Assembly: GCF_025822605.1 (NCBI RefSeq)
Contig: NZ_JACKTY010000010.1
Coordinates: 1-64,000 of the forward strand
Direction of reading: 5' to 3'
Source: Mycolicibacterium komossense
GTDB lineage: Bacteria > Actinomycetota > Actinomycetes > Mycobacteriales > Mycobacteriaceae
Length of the DNA: 64,000 bases
The notes under the pieces were generated by a model. It was not told the DNA's origin. It did no database searches and saw only the letters and a list, made by a program, of their open reading frames with translations. Below are positions 60,279-64,000 of the stretch, piece by piece; position 1 is the first letter of the stretch, and every line of letters starts with the position of its first letter. The translations under genes were made by a program, and so were the position numbers.

Positions 60279-60332
60279 ATTAGTTGACGCATCACGTTAA
60301 TGCGATCTAAGGTGATTGAAGCGTCAACTAAT
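60279..60332 (+). promoter_or_regulatory. Nested inverted repeat and promoter of the operon at 60424
   Basis: ATTAGTTGACGC (60279-60290) and GCGTCAACTAAT (60321-60332) are perfect 12-base arms. ATCAC and GTGAT nest inside. The left arm contains the -35 box TTGACG (60285-60290), with TAAGGT (60308-60313) 17 bases on as -10. A MarR dimer pair on these arms would shut the promoter. Confidence 0.7.
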
Positions 60333-60423
60333 ATCACCCTCCGTGCCCGCGTGAATGCGAGATTCGCAGCTGCGTCTGCTCGGATCAGTCCTGTTCGCAC
60401 GCTTACGTCTTCGAGGAGCCCTG

Positions 60424-60606
60424 GTGAACGTCGTGGTATGGATCGCGTCTGGATTACTCGCCGCTGTGGGTCTGGCGCTGCTGCAGGTGGGCGCGGCGGT
60501 GTTCCACGGTCGACGAGCGGAGTACAAACACTGGCCCGTAAACGCCGTGTTCCTGGCGGTGGCGATCTTCGTCGCGGCCGCTCGGACCGCGGAGGTCGTG
60601 CGATGA
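60424..60606 (+). CDS. Shortened DoxX-like membrane protein
   Basis: A 60-residue protein, VNVVVWIASGLLAAVGLALL onward, ending VAIFVAAARTAEVVR. The first helix matches the start of DoxX-like proteins, and the part VGLALLQVGAAVFHGRRAEY matches their C-terminal third. The middle of about 60 residues is absent, as if removed in frame. Its stop overlaps the next start (ATGA), so it is still translated. Function uncertain; DoxX proteins are linked to redox and thiol stress. Confidence 0.65.
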   Translation: MNVVVWIASGLLAAVGLALLQVGAAVFHGRRAEYKHWPVNAVFLAVAIFVAAARTAEVVR

Positions 60607-61793
60607 GCAGCGCTCTGCAGTACGCCCTCGTAGGCACCGGCAGCGTAGGCGCGGTTCTGGCGCAACGGTTCTCCGACCACCACGTCCCAGTACTCTGGGC
60701 CAACACGCGAGGTCCGGAGACGATCGACGTCACCGAACTGACCGCCTCGATCACACCGGCCACCCTCGACACGGCCCTGAATGCAGACGTGATCATCCTG
60801 GCCATTCCGTTCCTGAAAGTCCGAGAGTTGGGCAAGACCCGTTCGGACTGGTCGGGCAAGATCATCGTCGACGCGACGAACGCGTTCCTGGTACCCAATT
60901 CCGAGCACATCCTCGGCGGCCGCCTGTCGACCGAGTACAACGCCGAGGCCTTTCCCGGCGCCGCGGTGGTCAAGTCGTTCAACCAAGCCGCCGCCCGGCA
61001 GCTCGCCGAGAAGCGCCCACCCGAATTTGGGAAGCGCGTGGTCTTCGTGTCCAGCAACGACTCCGCAGCAAGCGCGGCGATAGCCGAGCTGTGCACCGAG
61101 CTCGGCTTCGCCCCAATCGAACTCGGACGTCTCGACGAGGGCGGCGTACTCATCCAAGCCCGCAACGCCCTGGTCCTACGCGAACTCTACGAGCTGCCCT
61201 CCGACCTCGAGAAGAACACTCAGGTGACGTCGTCCGCTGGGCGCGATCTCACCCCCGGCACGTGGACGATCGACCCCGTCCACTCGTCCATCACGTTCTC
61301 GGTTCGCCACCTAATGGTCGGCAAGGTACGGGGCCGGTTCGGCGACTTCTCCGGAGCGATCACCGTGCCCGAGAACGGAACTCCGAGCATGACGGCCACC
61401 ATCGCAGTCGGGTCGGTGGACACCGGCAACCCAACCCGCGACGAGCACCTGCGGGCACCTGACGTCTTCGACGCCGACGAGTTCCCCACCGCGACCCTCG
61501 GCTCGGTCGACATGCACGGCACAGGGCAGCACGACTGGGTGCTCATCATCGACGTCACCCTGCGCGGAATCACCAAACGCCTCCCACTGGCGGTCTCATT
61601 CCTCGGCGTGAGCCCCGGCATGGGTCACGGTGAAGTAGCCGGGTTCGAAGGTGAAATCAAGCTGAAGCGTAGCGATTTCGGCGTCCTGACCGACACCCCC
61701 GTGCTAGCCGGAGGCGGCCCGATGCTCGGAGACACCGTCGACGTCACCGTGTCTCTAGAGGCGGTCAAGGCACCCCCCGCGCCGACCGGATGA
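60603..61793 (+). CDS. Fusion of an F420-reductase-like NAD(P)-binding domain with a YceI domain
   Basis: A 396-residue single frame. Residues 1-205 form a dinucleotide-binding domain of the F420-dependent NADP reductase type (YALVGTGSVGAVLAQRFSDH, VVKSFNQAAARQLAEKRPP), ending RNALVLRELYELPSD. Residues about 220-396 form a YceI lipocalin-like domain (TPGTWTIDPVHSSITFSVRH, FEGEIKLKRSDFGV). No signal peptide is present, so the YceI part is cytoplasmic. YceI domains bind polyisoprenoid or other hydrophobic molecules, so the fusion may reduce a bound lipid-like substrate. Confidence 0.85.
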   Translation: MSSALQYALVGTGSVGAVLAQRFSDHHVPVLWANTRGPETIDVTELTASITPATLDTALNADVIILAIPFLKVRELGKTRSDWSGKIIVDATNAFLVPNSEHILGGRLSTEYNAEAFPGAAVVKSFNQAAARQLAEKRPPEFGKRVVFVSSNDSAASAAIAELCTELGFAPIELGRLDEGGVLIQARNALVLRELYELPSDLEKNTQVTSSAGRDLTPGTWTIDPVHSSITFSVRHLMVGKVRGRFGDFSGAITVPENGTPSMTATIAVGSVDTGNPTRDEHLRAPDVFDADEFPTATLGSVDMHGTGQHDWVLIIDVTLRGITKRLPLAVSFLGVSPGMGHGEVAGFEGEIKLKRSDFGVLTDTPVLAGGGPMLGDTVDVTVSLEAVKAPPAPTG

Positions 61794-61893
61794 TGCGGCG
61801 ACGCCGCACCCGCGTAGGGCCACATCGTTCTGACACGCCAGAACTGAAGCGACGACCACCGTGACGGACATCAATGAAGGGAAGACCACCAGT

Positions 61894-62670
61894 ATGTTCA
61901 CAATCCCAGCCTCCGATCCTTCTGAGTTCGCCGGCAAGCGCGCGATCGTCACGGGGGGTTCGCGTGGTATCGGCGCGGCCATCGTGCAGCGGCTGCTCGA
62001 CGGCGGCGCGACCGTGGTTACTACGGCGCGTAACGCCACCGACGAGACGCCGAAAGCCGCCACGTTCATCCGTGGCGACATCAGCACGCTCGAGGGTGTG
62101 CACGCGTTCGTCGCGGCAGCACTGGAGGAACTTGGTGGTGTCGACATCGTGGTCAACAACGCGGCAGCAGCACGCGCCCACCTCGATGGCATTTCCTCCA
62201 TCCCCGACGACGAATGGCTCGACGCGCTCGACCTCAACTATCTCTCCGCCGTCCGGGTCAACAACGCGCTGCTAACGGCGCTGCGCGAGGCGGGAGCGGG
62301 CAGTGTGATCGTCAACATCTCATCGGGAGCGGCGCTGACGCCTGCACCGCCGTTGGCCCACTACGCTGCTGCGAAGGCCGCGCTCAACGCCTACGGCAAA
62401 GCGCTCGCTGCCGAGCTTGCGCCGGCCGGAATCCGCGTGACCACGATCGTGCCCGGCAACGTGCTCACCCCAGGCGCCGACGCGATCCGCCAAAACTTCG
62501 CCGATTCGATGGGCGTCTCGCTCGCCGACACCACCGCGGGCATCCCCCTGGGGCGCCCCGGAGACCCGCGAGACATCGCCGAGGCCGTCGCCTACCTCGC
62601 CTCGGACCGGGCGCAGTGGATCACCGGAGCCAGCCTGATCGTCGACGGCGGCGAATCCTCCAGCTTCTAG
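61894..62670 (+). CDS. SDR oxidoreductase
   Basis: A 258-residue classical SDR with TGGSRGIGAAIVQRL, NNAAAARAH, the serine in NISSGAALTP, YAAAK, and the C-terminal ITGASLIVDGGESS. Of two starts, the ATG at 61894 has AAGGGAAG at a good distance; a GTG at 61861 would add 11 residues. It lies 100 bases behind the YceI fusion gene in the same direction and before the tautomerase gene. Substrate unknown. Confidence 0.9.
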   Translation: MFTIPASDPSEFAGKRAIVTGGSRGIGAAIVQRLLDGGATVVTTARNATDETPKAATFIRGDISTLEGVHAFVAAALEELGGVDIVVNNAAAARAHLDGISSIPDDEWLDALDLNYLSAVRVNNALLTALREAGAGSVIVNISSGAALTPAPPLAHYAAAKAALNAYGKALAAELAPAGIRVTTIVPGNVLTPGADAIRQNFADSMGVSLADTTAGIPLGRPGDPRDIAEAVAYLASDRAQWITGASLIVDGGESSSF

Positions 62671-62759
62671 CTTTCGCGCGATCTTCACCCACACCGAGGG
62701 CGAAGCAGCAGACTGCGGTCGCCGCCGACCAGCGCCTACTAGAAGGAGAGTTCAATCCC

Positions 62760-63185
62760 ATGCCCGTCTACCAATGCGTGACCCAACCGGAGCTCCTGAC
62801 CGCCGACAAGCGCGCCGAGGTGGCCAGGGAAATCACCCGCATCCACTGTGAGATCACTGGCGCACCGGCGGCATTCGTCAACGTCCTGTTCCTCGACGCG
62901 CCCGACGGGTGGCTGTTCACCGCTGGGCGACCGTCTTCATACTCGGTGATCGGCGGTGATATCCGACATGGGCGCGACGTCGAGACCCGTCAAGAGATGC
63001 TGCGTGCTCTCTCTACGATGTGGACGGCCATCACCGGGCAGCCCGAAGCCGAGCTGATCGTGGGACTGCGAGAGATACCGTCCGAAAATGCCATGGAAGC
63101 CGGCCTGATCTTTCCGCCACCAGGTCAGGAAGAGGCCTGGTCCAAAGCCAACGGCGAACGCCTCACCGAACTCGGACTCACCTAG
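62760..63185 (+). CDS. Tautomerase-superfamily protein, cis-CaaD-like
   Basis: A 141-residue protein with the catalytic N-terminal proline (MPVYQCV). Counting from Pro1, His28 is conserved, Arg68 and Arg71 correspond to the arginine pair of cis-3-chloroacrylate dehalogenase, and Glu112 to its Glu114. The active-site tyrosine is not evident. It therefore resembles the cis-CaaD/Cg10062 group, which hydrates haloacrylates or propiolates. AGAAGGAGAG precedes the ATG. It is the last gene of the MarR-flanked operon. Confidence 0.87.
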   Translation: MPVYQCVTQPELLTADKRAEVAREITRIHCEITGAPAAFVNVLFLDAPDGWLFTAGRPSSYSVIGGDIRHGRDVETRQEMLRALSTMWTAITGQPEAELIVGLREIPSENAMEAGLIFPPPGQEEAWSKANGERLTELGLT

Positions 63186-63769
63186 ACCGGTGCCCTTGCG
63201 CTCGCAAGGCTGGTCGCGGCGGGCTACGACGACGGATCGCCGATACTGGCTGACCGTGTCGTCGGCGGCGGCCCCTCATCGCTGATCTCCTTTTTTTGGA
63301 GCGTGCGCGCACTCTCACGTCGAACGGTGCGAGCAGGTTTCTTCACTCAATCGACTTCAGCACGCGCCGAGATTTCGGGCCCGTGAAGCCCGGGGTGGGG
63401 AATACGCCTCATGCGGTTAGAGGGCGACGATCGACGCGGCGGCCTTGGTCTCGTCGCCCGCCTGATAGGTAAGTATCGTGACGTCCCGGTCGACTGGGCC
63501 GGGGCCGAAGTAGTCCGTCTTACCAGCCGGGTGCCGATGGATGATGATTTATCTGGTGTCGAGCGCGATCGGCGCCAGGTTCTCAATGGTGACCGAACGG
63601 GGGTGCCGGATGAGTGCGGGGCCGTGCAAACGAGGTCCGCGGCGACGCCCCAAAACACCACGTTGTTCATGCTGATCGAAGAGGTCGACGTCGGTGAATC
63701 GGACCGGGTGTTCGGCGCTCTTCCGGACACACTCGATCTTCCGCGGCGTGGGCCACCGCTACCTGCGCT
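63186..63769. other. No convincing gene; possible decayed coding sequence
   Basis: Frames on both strands are open for about 360-430 bases (63411-63773 plus; 63347-63778 minus), but neither has a ribosome site or a family I know. On the minus strand a second frame reads HRHPAGKTDYFGP and RDVTILTYQAGDETKA with an interrupting stop, which looks more protein-like. This may be a dead gene. Confidence 0.4.
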
Positions 63770-64000
63770 GTGACCCACGACCTCGAGTGTCGCCGGGATG
63801 GTCGGCCGATCATCTTCGCCAACGTGATGTGGCGTTTCGTGGTCTCTGATGAATGGGTAGCGCTGGGTTTTGAGGCGCCCGGTGACGCCGACGTCGGCGC
63901 TTATCAGGGCTGCCCCAGCTTCCGGGTTGAGACCTCGCGGGTGTCCGTGGCCATGAAAAGGTATCCACTGGTGGCCAAGTCGAGGTATCCAGTTTTGGCC
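63770..64000 (+). pseudogene. Open frame running into IS21-type repeats
   Basis: The frame VTHDLECRRDGRPIIFANVM continues through WRFVVSDEWVALGFEAPGDA to about SRVSV, then enters the terminal repeats of an insertion element. The part before the repeats has good coding character, but I do not recognise it. It is probably a gene cut by the insertion. Confidence 0.4.
63959..64000. mobile_element. IS21-family terminal repeats at the window edge
   Basis: AGGTATCCACTGGTGGCCA (63959-63977) and AGGTATCCAGTTTTGGCC (63983-64000) are direct repeats with a 24-base period. This repeat type is familiar from actinobacterial IS21 (istA/istB) ends. The element body should lie beyond the right edge. Confidence 0.7.

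Overview
The window is high-GC actinobacterial DNA, almost certainly from a Mycobacterium/Mycolicibacterium. Positions 1-25340 follow the M. tuberculosis Rv0040c-Rv0058 order almost gene for gene: mtc28, leuS, MarR, GntR, LLM oxidoreductase, alpha/beta hydrolase, ino1, PadR, DUF1707 protein, DUF5318 protein, ponA1, GT87-like membrane protein, rpsF-ssb-rpsR-rplI, dnaB. Several start codons sit directly behind a TANNNT -10 box (leaderless style), as is common in mycobacteria. A glucosylglycerate hydrolase and a mini-intein in DnaB suggest a rapidly growing, environmental species.

Region 1 (1-25340) is the conserved chromosomal backbone. Relative to M. tuberculosis it carries extra genes: a zinc formaldehyde dehydrogenase, an SDR and glucosylglycerate hydrolase behind leuS, and a two-gene amino-acid ABC transporter between the MarR and GntR regulators. 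The dnaB upstream region holds a cluster of DnaA-box-like 9-mers and a near-perfect LexA box. DnaB is split by a 142-residue class 3 mini-intein in its P-loop.

Region 2 (25341-28370) is mobile debris: IS21-like direct repeats, an IS3-family element with recognisable 25-bp inverted repeats, and an intact IS110-family element inserted exactly at the orfA/orfB overlap of the IS3 element. The IS110 left end encodes a readable bridge RNA. All four guide segments can be matched by eye to the target and to the element ends. A C-terminal stub of an Lnt-like gene follows.

Region 3 (28456-41007) is an accessory catabolic block. A DMT exporter and an aldo/keto reductase are divergent from a tightly coupled operon of APC permease, cyclase-family hydrolase, cysteine-desulfurase-like PLP enzyme, SDR, Lrp regulator, epoxide-hydrolase-like enzyme, Gfo/Idh/MocA oxidoreductase, sugar epimerase, glycoside-hydrolase-like protein and a second epoxide-hydrolase-like enzyme. 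The substrate is unknown.

Region 4 (41008-47887) holds a dead tyrosine recombinase, a nitrilase-permease-TetR operon behind a 27-bp palindromic operator, IS remnants, a secreted LIP-family lipase that has lost its catalytic Ser and probably its His, and a second TetR regulator.

Region 5 (47919-58840) is a divergent cluster. On the minus strand lie an alpha/beta hydrolase, a small protein, a VOC dioxygenase-like protein and a maleate-isomerase-like enzyme. On the plus strand lie a hydantoinase/acetone-carboxylase-type pair, an aryl-acid AMP/CoA ligase and a salicylyl-CoA-5-hydroxylase-like flavoprotein. This looks like an undescribed aromatic or heteroaromatic degradation route.

Region 6 (58841-64000) has gene remnants, a MarR regulator with repeat-rich operators, a divergent operon (shortened DoxX-like protein, a dinucleotide-binding/YceI fusion, SDR, cis-CaaD-like tautomerase), and IS21-type terminal repeats at the right edge. 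Codon usage stays mycobacterial throughout, but the density of IS scars and catabolic genes from 25341 onward marks an acquired island beside dnaB.
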